Origin: Bifidobacterium ramosum
Lineage (GTDB): Bacteria; Actinomycetota; Actinomycetes; Actinomycetales; Bifidobacteriaceae
NCBI RefSeq assembly: GCF_009299505.1
Contig: NZ_WBSM01000005.1
Span: 62,001 to 126,000, forward strand
Length of the DNA: 64,000 bases
Direction of reading: 5' to 3'
In this document: positions 25,246 through 33,956 of the stretch, in pieces
Numbering within the stretch: position 1 is the stretch's first letter
How the letters are laid out: every line of letters begins with the position of its first letter
Translations under genes and position numbers: made by a program
The notes under the pieces: model-generated
The model's database searches: none
Seen by the model: the letters and a program-made list of their open reading frames with translations, nothing else
Told to the model about the DNA's origin: nothing

Positions 25246-25344
25246 GCAGCTCCTTTGCTTGTGCGATGATGTGAGTGCGGTGATTATGGTGAAGTCATGC
25301 GTACGTTCTCATCCGATGATCACAGCGAAATCATTGATTTTTCA

Positions 25345-25363
25345 ACAACAATCTTGTTGTCAA
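25345..25363 (-). promoter_or_regulatory. Candidate promoter and operator of the amylase gene
   Basis: On the minus strand TTGACA (25358-25363) is a good -35 box, and it overlaps a perfect inverted repeat ACAACAA-TC-TTGTTGT (25345-25360). No convincing -10 is seen. The inverted repeat could bind a LacI-type sugar regulator. Confidence 0.35.
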
Positions 25364-25383
25364 TTCACGTTTCCGAAGGATTG

Positions 25384-25403
25384 ATAGATAACGTTTGCGA
25401 TGG
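25384..25403 (-). promoter_or_regulatory. Possible LacI-type half-operator upstream of the amylase gene
   Basis: The minus strand reads CATCGCAAACGTTATC, containing GCAAACGTT, the usual core of LacI/CcpA-like operators; GGAAACGTG lies 25 bases downstream. Weak evidence. The rest of 25404-25610 shows nothing I can name. Confidence 0.25.
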
Positions 25404-25600
25404 TGAGTCAAGTTGAGGGCAATGCCTTAGTGTTCCGGTTTGCTTGTGGCTCCAGTTCATTCCGGCGGTGCGGAGAGGAGCGCTCCCCTCAGCGTCTTCG
25501 CTTACCCTTGCGCCTCATGGTACCCCATTTTTGCGATCGTTGTCAATTCGCGGGAGCAGCGGCACGGCCCACACATTCCTTGAACACGTTTTCTATGCAA

Positions 25601-25722
25601 AAGAAGAACATGCCCCGATTATGTGAGGGCCAACATTAAAAATGCACCAGATTATGCGGATGGACTATACAAAAGTCCACCTGATTATGTAGATTCATAT
25701 CATAAAACTCCGCCTGATTACG
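25601..25722 (+). repeat. 33-bp-period direct repeat ahead of the DUF4143 ATPase
   Basis: The word GATTATG (last copy GATTACG) occurs at 25617, 25650, 25683 and 25716, exactly 33 bases apart, each preceded by CACC- or CCxC-type sequence. The units share an A-rich middle. The last unit ends 15 bases before the start codon. The repeats are imperfect elsewhere. Confidence 0.8.
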
Positions 25723-25736
25723 AAAGGAATTAAGCA

Positions 25737-27050
25737 ATGAAGCGTTTCCTCATGGACAGGCTGATCACATGGAAGAACGCCACTCGACACAAGCCGCTGC
25801 TGCTTGAGGGCGCACGTCAGGTGGGTAAAACGTGGCTTGCACACGAGTTCGGTCGCACGCAATATGTCAACGTTGCGTATATATCGATGTTCGACAATCC
25901 CGTGATGATGGATGTGTTCGCAGGAAATCTGTCCGTGGACAGGCTGATCCCGGCATTGTCGATCGAAGCCGGCACCCGGATCACTCCGAAAGACACGTTG
26001 ATCATATTCGACGAGGTGCAGGAAATTCCTCGAGCGATGACGGCATTGAAGATGTTCAACGAGACCGCCCCGCAATACGACGTACTCGCCACCGGATCGG
26101 CGTTGGGCATCGCCATGCATCCCGGCTCAGCATTCCCCGTGGGTAAAGTGGATCGACTCAAGCTCTATCCGATGACGTTTCTCGAGTTCCTATACGCGTG
26201 CGGGCAGGATTCGCTGGCTGAACTGCTGGAATCCCAAGACTTCGCACTGATCGACGTCATGCATGAACGGCTCATGACATGGCTGCGGTATTTCATGTAC
26301 ACGGGCGGCATGCCTGAGGCCGTCTCGACATTCGCCGATGCGTTTCCAAACGTTGACTTCAACGCAATACGCCAAGTACAGGCAGCCTTGGTCGAAGACT
26401 ACCGCGATGATTTCTCCAAGCACACCGACTCCCAGCCTCGTCCAGTCGTCTCTACGTTACGTCTCAATCAAGTGTGGGACTCACTGCCCACACAACTCGC
26501 TCGAGAGAACAGCAAATTCCTTTACGGGGCGGTGCGTGAGGGCGGTCGCGGCAAAGACTTCGAGATCGCCATCCAATGGCTTGTGGATTCATCCCTCGTC
26601 CTACGAGTCAAAAGAGTGAGCACTCCGTTGAACCCACTGGCCGCATATGAGGATAGCAACGCGTTCAAACTTTACTGTCTCGATGTCGGCCTGCTCGGAG
26701 CCATGAGCGGGTTGGACGCCCGCACATTGCTCGACGGGGACGCCCTGTTCCGCGAATTCAAAGGGGCGTTGACAGAACAATACGTCTGTCAACAGCTCAC
26801 CGTACAACAAAGGCAAGTCCCCTACTACTGGTCAGCAGCAAACTCCAGCGGTGAACTCGACTTCCTGTACGAGCAGAACGGCCAGGTCATACCGGTCGAG
26901 GTAAAGGCCGGACGGCATAAGCAGGCAAAATCCCTCATCTATGCGCAGAAAAAATACGAATACCCACTTGCCTACCGATATTCCGCGACCCATCACTCAG
27001 ATAACGGCGCGATCAAAGATATGCCACTCTACATGGCCGGTATTGTGTGA
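25737..27050 (+). CDS. AAA-family ATPase with DUF4143 C-terminal domain
   Basis: 437 residues; ATG 25737 after GAAAGGAATTAAGCA. N-terminal AAA domain: Walker A GARQVGKT (25-32) and Walker B TLIIFDEVQ (Asp92-Glu93), sensor-like LATGSALGIA. The C-terminal DUF4143 domain includes GELDFLYEQNGQVIPVEVKAG, where Asp and Glu-x-Lys are spaced as in PD-(D/E)xK nucleases. DUF4143 ATPases are widespread and multiplied in gut anaerobes, and their role is not established. The four 33-bp repeats directly upstream are probably its control region. Nucleic-acid cleavage is inferred from one motif only. Confidence 0.88.
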   Translation: MKRFLMDRLITWKNATRHKPLLLEGARQVGKTWLAHEFGRTQYVNVAYISMFDNPVMMDVFAGNLSVDRLIPALSIEAGTRITPKDTLIIFDEVQEIPRAMTALKMFNETAPQYDVLATGSALGIAMHPGSAFPVGKVDRLKLYPMTFLEFLYACGQDSLAELLESQDFALIDVMHERLMTWLRYFMYTGGMPEAVSTFADAFPNVDFNAIRQVQAALVEDYRDDFSKHTDSQPRPVVSTLRLNQVWDSLPTQLARENSKFLYGAVREGGRGKDFEIAIQWLVDSSLVLRVKRVSTPLNPLAAYEDSNAFKLYCLDVGLLGAMSGLDARTLLDGDALFREFKGALTEQYVCQQLTVQQRQVPYYWSAANSSGELDFLYEQNGQVIPVEVKAGRHKQAKSLIYAQKKYEYPLAYRYSATHHSDNGAIKDMPLYMAGIV

Positions 27051-27109
27051 GGGGATGCGGATGTTTTTGACGGCCAAGCGGCCAGCCCAAAATCCACACA
27101 CCCCTCATC

Positions 27110-27957
27110 TCAGTACAAGTCATCAGCTGAGAGCAACGTCATGTGATCGTCGTTTGCGTACCGGCTCCGAGTGCCCTCACCCACCGAATTCTTGGAGAAC
27201 AGCATGAACCAGGTACCATCCGCCGCGTATCCATGGACCAGTCCGGCGCGCCTGCGCAGGCGTTCGACGGCCTCCGTTTCGTTGAACTCGTTCCGCCACT
27301 TGCATTCGCCCAGCACTATCTGCTTGCCCAACGGATCAGCGGCGATCACATCGATGTCGGTCTGCTCACGCGCGATCGGATCATTGCCCCACCATTTGCC
27401 GAACTGCGTCGCGATGAACGGCAGCTGCCCCGCAACGTTCCTCCGCATCAGCCATTGCCGGCAAACGGTTTCGAACTGCTGACCGACATATGTGTCAAAC
27501 GCGGGTCCGAATGCGAGTCTGCGCGCCACCTGTTCGCTGATATTGGATTCAAGCAGCCCCATGTTGCGTCCGACGAAACGGAACCAGTAGGCGAAAAACG
27601 GATCCATGATCGCATACAATCCCTTACGAGACTTGTTCAGATCGTCTCCGAACGGAACGCTGCGTTCGATAAGTCTCAATCCGGTCAGCGTTTTCAGATA
27701 ATTGCCGATCGCATCGGGTTTCACTCCAGCTTGCTCAGCGATCAGTTTCGGTGTTGTATTGCCTGATGCGATGGATTGCAGAACGGAATAGTACACGGCG
27801 GGCTCTTCCGCCCCAATACTTCGTTTTCCATGAAGCCTTCGTTGCTGCCAGACAGTATCATCGTTACATTGGTATTCAGAAAGCCATGATCTATAGCGAT
27901 CTGCAATATGGACGGCAATGCAGGCTCACCGGCCGCAGCATACGGAAACTCGTCGAA
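27110..27957 (-). pseudogene. Decayed DUF234-type ATPase, paralogue of the gene at 29.5-30.9 kb
   Basis: Two pieces of one gene remain. The 5' piece (27957 down to about 27805) reads [24 protein letters not shown]...[19 protein letters not shown], nearly the Walker B region of the paralogue. It lacks everything before it, including Walker A, and stops occur just upstream. It joins, one base out of frame, a 228-residue 3' piece (GTG at 27796) that matches the paralogue from its YNSV segment to the end: VERSVPFGDD-type winged helix, KGLYAIMDPFFAYWFRF, and the TDIDVIAAD...LGECKW nuclease-like motif. About 90 residues have been lost at the junction. The 3' piece might still be translated, but without an ATPase domain. 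Confidence 0.85.
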
Positions 27958-28051
27958 TGAGACTACTTAACAGTTCCGTATTTATGAGTGTCAAGAATAA
28001 GATAAGCGTAACACAGTTATTTTCATACGACGTGTCTCGCCGTCAGCCCTA

Positions 28052-29314
28052 TTATTCGGCGTTTTCCGTCGTACCTGAAACGAGGATATTGCGCAACGAT
28101 ACCGATGCCCGTATCTTCAAGGGACGTTTTCCGCTTTGCTCGACAAGGTCTGCGTCCAGCAGTTCACCCACGTATTTTCTCGCGCTTTGCTTGGATAGTC
28201 TGAGGTGGTACGCGGCATCAGCCAGCGACATGGATTTGAACGAGTCGAACAGCTCCTCCTGAACCACGGCATACAGCAGCGAAAGTGCGTTCCTGGACAA
28301 GTCATGCTGTTCCGCAAGCCGCTCACAGACCGCACCGCCTTTGTTGAGCTGATCGACCTTGACGCCAAGCTCATCGATCAGTTCATTCTGGGCCTGCTGA
28401 ATGAATCCCAGAATGGTGTTCACGAAGAACGTAAGCTCACCGCAATTCAGCTTGTCCTCTGCCTCAGTAAACGCCTTATAGTAGGCGACCTTGTGCTCCG
28501 CGATGGTACGGGACAGCGACAGTACGGTGGGCATGGTCAGATCGCGATTCAGATACAAAGCCAGCAGATACCGGCCCGTTCTGCCGTTGCCGTCGTAGAA
28601 TGGGTGAACGTATTCGAACAAGAAATGCGATATGATGGCAGCCTGCAGACGCGGAATCTCATCGGATGAGGCAAGGTGGATCATGTCGGCGAGCAGCGCG
28701 CTGATGGCGTTTTCACCACTGACACCATTGTGGATCGCGACGCCGTGAGGACCCTGTATCTCCACGTCATGCCGCCTGAACAGATCACCGTCAGGCTTGT
28801 CGTTCTCATCGATCTCATCAAGCACGACCTTGTCGTAGATGTCGCGAATGTCCACAATACTCATCGGCAATGAGGAGTCCTCATCCGCAAGATTCAGATA
28901 GAGTTTGGCAAATTCACTGAATTTTGCTCTGGAGGCATCGCCTTCTTTCCTCGCTTGTTCAGCCACCGCCACCGCATTCTGCGTTTCCTTGCGAGTGCTG
29001 CGCACTCCTTCCATCTCATTGGTGGCGAACAGTTCCTCACTGATGGAATGCCGTATGTAGTCCCAGCGCATGACGCCGGGAATCTGGTTCCATAGCCGGG
29101 ATACCCGCCGTTCAGCAAGCAGCACCCGTTCCGTCAACGTTGCCGTTTCCCGCGGAGTGGCCGCGAACAGCTCCCCCAACGGCGTCATGATCCCGGTCCG
29201 GAATGTGGAGTCCGCCTCAAGACGTTGCAATGCCCGTTGGTTGTGGTTATTGAAAGCATCATTCGATCTATCGGCGTGAAACAGCCTCGCCAAACTTCTA
29301 TATTTCATATCCAT
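28052..29314 (-). CDS. Fic-family protein (AMP transferase fold) with C-terminal winged helix
   Basis: 420 residues from ATG 29314 (MDMKYRSLARLF), AGCAGGTC upstream; a TTG at 29320 is possible. The Fic motif HPFYDGNGRTGR (237-248) is fully canonical (HPFx[D/E]GNGRxxR), so AMP transfer from ATP to a hydroxyl side chain is chemically possible. Near residue 98 TNEMEG fits the [S/T]xxxE[G/N] inhibitory motif of class II Fic proteins, in which that Glu blocks ATP binding until released. The C-terminus (LADAAYHLRLSKQSARKYVGELLDADLVEQ) is a winged helix-turn-helix, suggesting DNA binding and self-regulation. The target protein is unknown. Confidence 0.92.
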   Translation of the reverse strand: MDMKYRSLARLFHADRSNDAFNNHNQRALQRLEADSTFRTGIMTPLGELFAATPRETATLTERVLLAERRVSRLWNQIPGVMRWDYIRHSISEELFATNEMEGVRSTRKETQNAVAVAEQARKEGDASRAKFSEFAKLYLNLADEDSSLPMSIVDIRDIYDKVVLDEIDENDKPDGDLFRRHDVEIQGPHGVAIHNGVSGENAISALLADMIHLASSDEIPRLQAAIISHFLFEYVHPFYDGNGRTGRYLLALYLNRDLTMPTVLSLSRTIAEHKVAYYKAFTEAEDKLNCGELTFFVNTILGFIQQAQNELIDELGVKVDQLNKGGAVCERLAEQHDLSRNALSLLYAVVQEELFDSFKSMSLADAAYHLRLSKQSARKYVGELLDADLVEQSGKRPLKIRASVSLRNILVSGTTENAE

Positions 29315-29347
29315 AAGCAAGACCTGCTTCTACAATGCCAATCTTAG

Positions 29348-29405
29348 TTATAGAAACTATAAAATAGAAGCCGAAACAAGTCAAACAGAGATTCTATACA
29401 TAGAA
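29348..29405 (-). promoter_or_regulatory. TAGAA palindromes upstream of the Fic gene
   Basis: Two short palindromes, TTATAGAAACTATAA (29348-29362) and TTCTATACATAGAA (29392-29405), share TTCTA/TAGAA half sites in an AT-rich gap. Candidate operators for the Fic protein's own winged helix. Confidence 0.4.
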
Positions 29406-29487
29406 CGATAACAATAACACAACAGCATATTCAACGAACTTCCTCATAACCTGCCACGCCTCGGTACAAATCTGTTACGAGATTCAT

Positions 29488-30918
29488 TCATCGCGTATGT
29501 ACGGCATCGAACATTTCGCGAATGGAGTATGCAGCCGTATCGGATTCATTGCGGTTTCGCGCGATCTCGGCCAACTCATCGGTTTTCAGGAACAGCGCAA
29601 ACGCGCGATGGTCGTATCCGGGGATAAGATTAGCCCTCGATCGCAACGTCTCAATGGTTTGGGCGACGTTCAGAGATTCCTTCCATTTGCATTCCCCAAG
29701 TAGCACGGTTCGGGACTCTGGATTCGCCGCCACCACATCGATGTCGGTCTGCTGACGCATCTTGGGGTCGTTGCCCCACCATTTGCCGAACCGCGAGGCC
29801 ATAAACGGCAACAGACCCCGACGATTGGCTCTGATCAGCCATTGACGGCACACGTCCTCGAAAATCTGCCCGACATACGTATCCAGTGCAGGACCGAACA
29901 CCTCAGCCTGTGCGGCAAGATCGCCGTCCCCGTTTTCCACCTCGGGTGAATGAGGACTGACGAACCGGTACCAGAACGCGAAGAACGGGTCACGAATAGT
30001 CCATAGACCTTTGCGGGAACGAGCGGAATCGTCTCCGAACGGCACACGCCGTTCCACTAATCCCAAATCGGCGAGTACCGTAAGATATTTGCTCACGCTA
30101 CTTGCCGCAGACAGGCCGGCACGACTTGCGATGTCGTTCTGCCGATTCGCACCGGCACCGATGGCGTTCATGACGGAATTGTATGCCGCGGGATCACGTA
30201 GCTCCTGCCGCATCAGCATCAACGGTTCCTCATAGAGCAGGCCGCTGATGTCGAAGAGCAGTTCGGTGACGTTCTGCTCATAGGACAGTTCCGGACGAAT
30301 CTGCTTGAGATAGTATGGGGTGCCGCCAAACGTCGCGTAATACCGCACGACATCCACAGGCGACGCATTAGGCAGCATCAGCGCCGTATCGAACGCGTCG
30401 AATGCAGTTATACGCATCTGCCCAGTTCTTCTGCCGTATAAGGGGCTTTTCCGGCCGAGGACCTCGCTTTCCATGAATCCCTCGTTGCTGCCGCACAACA
30501 CCATCATCATGTTCGTGCCGGCGAGCTGATGATCGATGGCAATCTGCAGCGTCGACGCCAAGGATGGTTCGGATGCTGCCGCGTACGGGAATTCGTCGAA
30601 GACGAACAGGACGCGTCCTCCCGAAGTCTTAGCCAAACGTTCCTTGATGAAGTCAAAGGCGTCCTGCCACAGCGAGAAGGAAGGCAACGACGCCGGCATG
30701 CCGAAGAATGCGTAGATGACGCGAGAGAAGTCTCGCAGATTGGCAAGCGAGGTCTGCTGCCTTGCAGTGAAGTACAGCGTGCGTTTGTCTTCCGAAAACG
30801 CGTCGAGCAGTGCCGTCTTGCCGATACGACGACGGCCGTACATGACCATCATCTGGAAGTCTTCGTGCTTCCACATCCGACCCAATGCCGTCAGTTCACG
30901 CTCGCGACCAACGAACAT
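29488..30918 (-). CDS. ATP-binding protein with C-terminal DUF234 (nuclease-like) domain
   Basis: 476 residues from ATG 30918 ([12 protein letters not shown]), with GGGGGTGAGG upstream; GTG 30924 is an alternative. This is the archaeal-type ATPase family: Walker [13 protein letters not shown], Walker [13 protein letters not shown], a [27 protein letters not shown] sensor region, a winged helix ([34 protein letters not shown]) and DUF234, containing [22 protein letters not shown]. The TDID...ECK spacing fits the PD-(D/E)xK nuclease fold. Cellular role unknown; such genes are repeatedly found in genomic islands. A 46-bp perfect inverted repeat lies 13 bases before the start codon. Confidence 0.88.
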   Translation of the reverse strand: MFVGRERELTALGRMWKHEDFQMMVMYGRRRIGKTALLDAFSEDKRTLYFTARQQTSLANLRDFSRVIYAFFGMPASLPSFSLWQDAFDFIKERLAKTSGGRVLFVFDEFPYAAASEPSLASTLQIAIDHQLAGTNMMMVLCGSNEGFMESEVLGRKSPLYGRRTGQMRITAFDAFDTALMLPNASPVDVVRYYATFGGTPYYLKQIRPELSYEQNVTELLFDISGLLYEEPLMLMRQELRDPAAYNSVMNAIGAGANRQNDIASRAGLSAASSVSKYLTVLADLGLVERRVPFGDDSARSRKGLWTIRDPFFAFWYRFVSPHSPEVENGDGDLAAQAEVFGPALDTYVGQIFEDVCRQWLIRANRRGLLPFMASRFGKWWGNDPKMRQQTDIDVVAANPESRTVLLGECKWKESLNVAQTIETLRSRANLIPGYDHRAFALFLKTDELAEIARNRNESDTAAYSIREMFDAVHTR

Positions 30919-30931
30919 CCTCACCCCCTAT

Positions 30932-30977
30932 GGTTCTTGTGGGTATCATACTCTTAAGTATGATACCCACAAGAACC
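30932..30977 (-). promoter_or_regulatory. 46-bp perfect inverted repeat upstream of the DUF234 ATPase
   Basis: GGTTCTTGTGGGTATCATAC (30932-30951) is followed after TCTTAA by its exact reverse complement (30958-30977). It sits between promoter and start codon. It could be an operator, an attenuator, or the trace of a small mobile element. Confidence 0.85.
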
Positions 30978-31036
30978 TAAAAGGTATAATCACTACGGGT
31001 GCCAGATCCACATCGGCCCATCTTGGGTATACTGAC

Positions 31037-31656
31037 TCACGCGGCAAGCCTTTGCATCGTTCGGCTAAAATCGACGGAATCTTCCACGGCTTGAATCGTT
31101 ATGGACGGATAGTAATAACGGATATCATCCATGCTCATGTCATCATCCAACCGCAGAACCGCAATCGTATCAAAAGGAATCCGCGTACCCCGCACTGTAG
31201 GCCAGCCGCCAAGACGATCCGGATCGATTTCCAGATGTTGTCTCGGATGCAGCAGATTCGGCACTCGCTCTCCACGCCAATTAACGAATTCCTCGATCAT
31301 CTCATCGAAGGTAAACACAGCACCCTGACCGGGACGCTTGACTAGATCCACAGCCGAATCGGCCGCATCAACGAAGATTGACTCACCGTCTGTGCCGAAC
31401 CGGTGTGCGCCCAATGTATCTTGGCCTTCAGAACTGACTAGCTTTTGAAAACTAGCAAATGCCTTATCTATTTTTTGAGCTGAAATATATGGGCGTAATT
31501 TCGCAAAAATACGCAATACCAAAGATCATCGAACGAGTACAGATACTCGCCATCCCGGCCTCGAGAAGGCGCGATGACACCTTTACACCGCAACCGGCGC
31601 AACTGATGAGCCGAGACACCCGTCAAGGCTGACACCATCTTCGTAGGATATGGCAT
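31037..31656 (-). pseudogene. MerR-type HTH + DUF433 antitoxin-like gene, frameshifted
   Basis: The 5' part starts at ATG 31656 behind AAGGAGGAATC and encodes PYPTKMVSALTGVSAHQLRRLRCKGVIAPSRGRDGEYLYSFDDL, a MerR-like helix-turn-helix. Normal family members continue with LVALRxxxKLR. Here that continuation (LVLRIFAKLRPYISAQKIDKAFASF) is in another frame, overlapping around 31515-31525. It ends in a DUF433 domain (EIDPDRLGGWPTVRGTRIPFDTIAVL...DDIRYYYPSITIQAVEDSVDFS). One indel restores a single product of about 205 residues. DUF433 proteins are usually antitoxins for DUF5615 PIN-like toxins, but no such partner is adjacent. Confidence 0.82.
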
Positions 31657-31854
31657 GATTCCTCCTTGAACTGGTTCATCCAGAGTAAGTCATACTGATG
31701 ACAGTTGGCACATCAACGTGTTGAATAGGGACAATCCAGCCTTATCAGTGATTATTCGGAGGCTTGAGCACCCGATGCTATTCCGAGGGTGGGTGCAGTG
31801 GTTATTCCGGTTCTGCACCGTTACTGTATTGCAGGGTTATCGGTGTTCGACGCC

Positions 31855-31965
31855 GCTACCCCGGCATGTTCCGACCTGGTGAGACCGTCCCTGTAACGAA
31901 CTAATCATCGCCACCGGGACTGGCGAAGATCGAAGCACGCACGATTTCGGATACTACCGATAACC
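31855..31965 (+). mobile_element. Relic of an IS256-family right end
   Basis: CCGGCATGTTCCGACCTGGTGAGACCGT and the following approximately 90 bases, up to GCGAAGATCGAAGCACGCACGATTTCGG, align with the right end of the better-preserved element at 37.86-37.96 kb, including its terminal inverted repeat, with many differences. No transposase frame survives. The remainder of the 570-base gap 31657-32226 shows nothing else recognisable. Confidence 0.65.
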
Positions 31966-32226
31966 ATAACCACTACCGTCGTGCTCTGTCCACCACGAGC
32001 CGCCGGGCGATCTTGTAGGAATTGCCCAGCACGTATCCCAATTCAACTCGGACTCGTACTTGCCTCGGACGTTGCGGGAGTATTGCTCCAACCGCCCCGC
32101 ATGCGATCTGAGAATTGTGAGGCTGTTCGCATCACGACATGCACAATGAAAACGCTTGGATCAGCGCGTCAACATATCTACGTATATCGCTATTTCCATA
32201 TAGGAATAGCATCAGCAACGCAGCCC

Positions 32227-32790
32227 TCAGAATGTTGACTGGATAGGGTAAGGCAACGAAACGAGTTCTCCACTGGCGTCGTAGAACTCACGTAAGTTCA
32301 TGGTGCGTACGCCCATCGCGTCGGCCACGTCGGGAATCTTGGGTTCTTTTTTCAACGGGCTGCTGGGCATGGGATGCACGGCCTGCTCGTTGGTGACGAC
32401 GATCGCGTCCTCGACCATTGCAGCGGCGATCAGCCACGTGTCGGCCTTGGTTTCCGGCTCCCATTGACGGTACGAGACCGGCCGGTAGAGTCCGCAGGTG
32501 ACCAGGTAATCCTGAACTTGCGTATAGGCCGCGCCGATTTCATCGGTCTTGTGCGAAAGCTGCTTGTCCTCGAATAGGTTGAATATCCATTCAGCCAGCT
32601 CGTCACGGTTTCCGCTGCTGTCCCTTTGGACGATCTCCTTGAACACGGTGTCAAGCAGCTGTATCTTGCCGTTGCGCGCCATACGTTCCAGCCACCGCCA
32701 GAATGGATGGAACTCCTTGTAGGCGAACGGGTGATGGGTGCGGTAGGACTCGATGAAAATGTTCGAGTCCAGCAAAAACAGATCGCTCAC
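32227..32790 (-). CDS. DUF4411 PIN-domain toxin
   Basis: 187 residues, GTG start at 32790 overlapping the stop of the upstream gene by four bases (GTGA). DUF4411 family: SDLFLLDSNIFIESYRTHHPF gives the first PIN acidic residue (Asp in LLDSN), Glu in VFKEIV the second, and KADTWLIAAAMVEDAIVVTNE the third group (Asp and later Asn-Glu). PIN domains are Mg/Mn-dependent RNases. Together with the upstream XRE/ImmA-like protein this forms a type II toxin-antitoxin pair, with the toxin second, as is usual for DUF4411. Activity is inferred from intact acidic residues. Confidence 0.88.
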   Translation of the reverse strand: MSDLFLLDSNIFIESYRTHHPFAYKEFHPFWRWLERMARNGKIQLLDTVFKEIVQRDSSGNRDELAEWIFNLFEDKQLSHKTDEIGAAYTQVQDYLVTCGLYRPVSYRQWEPETKADTWLIAAAMVEDAIVVTNEQAVHPMPSSPLKKEPKIPDVADAMGVRTMNLREFYDASGELVSLPYPIQSTF

Positions 32791-33956
32791 TGATCCAAGC
32801 CTTTCGCCTTGAGCAGGCCGTCATAGGCGTGCATGGACCTGACGCCCAGCAGGGATAGGCCATCGGAATAGGACAGGCTCCCCCGGTCGACACCATCCCG
32901 GATCATGCGTACGAACCTCGTGTCCAGATGGGAAGCGTTCGTCAGGTTCTGATTGCCACCGGAACCGGCGGCCTCCATATCCGTCACACGCCGTTCGCTC
33001 AGGGCGCGGACCAACCTCACGTCCTCGTCACTGGCCAGACCAAGCTTATGGGCGTGAATCGTCAATGCCAAAGCACTCAGACCGTACCTTTTTGCGCAGC
33101 TGTCCGCAATATCCTGTACGCGAACATCATCCGCAATCATCTTCCTCCAGTACGCACGGAACTCCTGCTCGTCGTCCACGACCGTCAAAATGACCGCCTG
33201 GTTGATCTTGCGTTCGATGCCGCTGCTGCCGTCCACGGAAGAGTCGTTGTATACCTCATCGGAGCCAAGCAGCACATGGCCGATCTCGTGCAAGAGGGAG
33301 AACAGCATAGCCGCATAGGAATCATTGCGATTGACGAAAATCAGAGGCACCACGTCGTCCAGCAGCACGAACGCGCGAAACTCGCGTACATCCAAACGGC
33401 GCGCGTTGGACGTTCCCACCCGGGAGTCGACCATCACCATCAGACCCGCATCAGAAGCCTTGCCACGCAAGAAACGGAAACGATCGTCACTGCTCTTATG
33501 CCGACACCAACCGGCATCCAAGGACAGTCCCTCACGAATACGCTCAGCCAGTTCACCCGCGGTCGCGTGGGACGGCACACTACCAACCAACAGATTCTCG
33601 CCGAATCCCTGCGCGATCATCTCATCGCGCGCCCAATCCTGACGGTTGCGCATGATTGTGATCATATCCCGAAGGTTCCGGCTCGCCTCGACCCCGCGGT
33701 TGTCGATCGTGCGATACCGGATCAACTCGTCTTCACGGGATTCGGGAACCACGGAACGCACCAGCGCGCCGAACGGCACCTGCAACGCGGAACCGATCGC
33801 GGACAACCTGGTAAAAGACAGATTCAACGGGCCCGTCTCGTTCAACCACTGCGGAAATTCGGCCAGACCATCCTTATGCGCCACAGCCGCAGGATCAGCA
33901 CCACTCTGCTTAACGGCCCACCGGAGCGTGGCCGGATGCACGATGATAGACGCCAT
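32787..33956 (-). CDS. HTH and ImmA/IrrE-family metallopeptidase (antitoxin partner)
   Basis: 389 residues from ATG 33956 (MASIIVHPATLRWAVKQ), behind GGAAGGGGGTG; ATG 33980 is less likely. Residues about 5-65 look like an XRE-type helix-turn-helix (LRWAVKQSGADPAAVA...LSFTRLSAIGSALQVPFGAL). The middle carries the IrrE/ImmA zinc-peptidase motif LLHEIGHVLLGSDE (HExxH). The C-terminal half is variable. HTH-ImmA proteins encoded directly before DUF4411 PIN toxins act as their antitoxins and repress the operon; the peptidase may remove the protein or a partner repressor on stress. The pair is translationally coupled. Confidence 0.88.
   Translation of the reverse strand: MASIIVHPATLRWAVKQSGADPAAVAHKDGLAEFPQWLNETGPLNLSFTRLSAIGSALQVPFGALVRSVVPESREDELIRYRTIDNRGVEASRNLRDMITIMRNRQDWARDEMIAQGFGENLLVGSVPSHATAGELAERIREGLSLDAGWCRHKSSDDRFRFLRGKASDAGLMVMVDSRVGTSNARRLDVREFRAFVLLDDVVPLIFVNRNDSYAAMLFSLLHEIGHVLLGSDEVYNDSSVDGSSGIERKINQAVILTVVDDEQEFRAYWRKMIADDVRVQDIADSCAKRYGLSALALTIHAHKLGLASDEDVRLVRALSERRVTDMEAAGSGGNQNLTNASHLDTRFVRMIRDGVDRGSLSYSDGLSLLGVRSMHAYDGLLKAKGLDQ

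Noticed and set aside
31500-31530. Programmed -1 frameshift in the MerR/DUF433 gene
   Set aside because: No X-XXY-YYZ slippery site or downstream stem is visible; a simple indel explains it.
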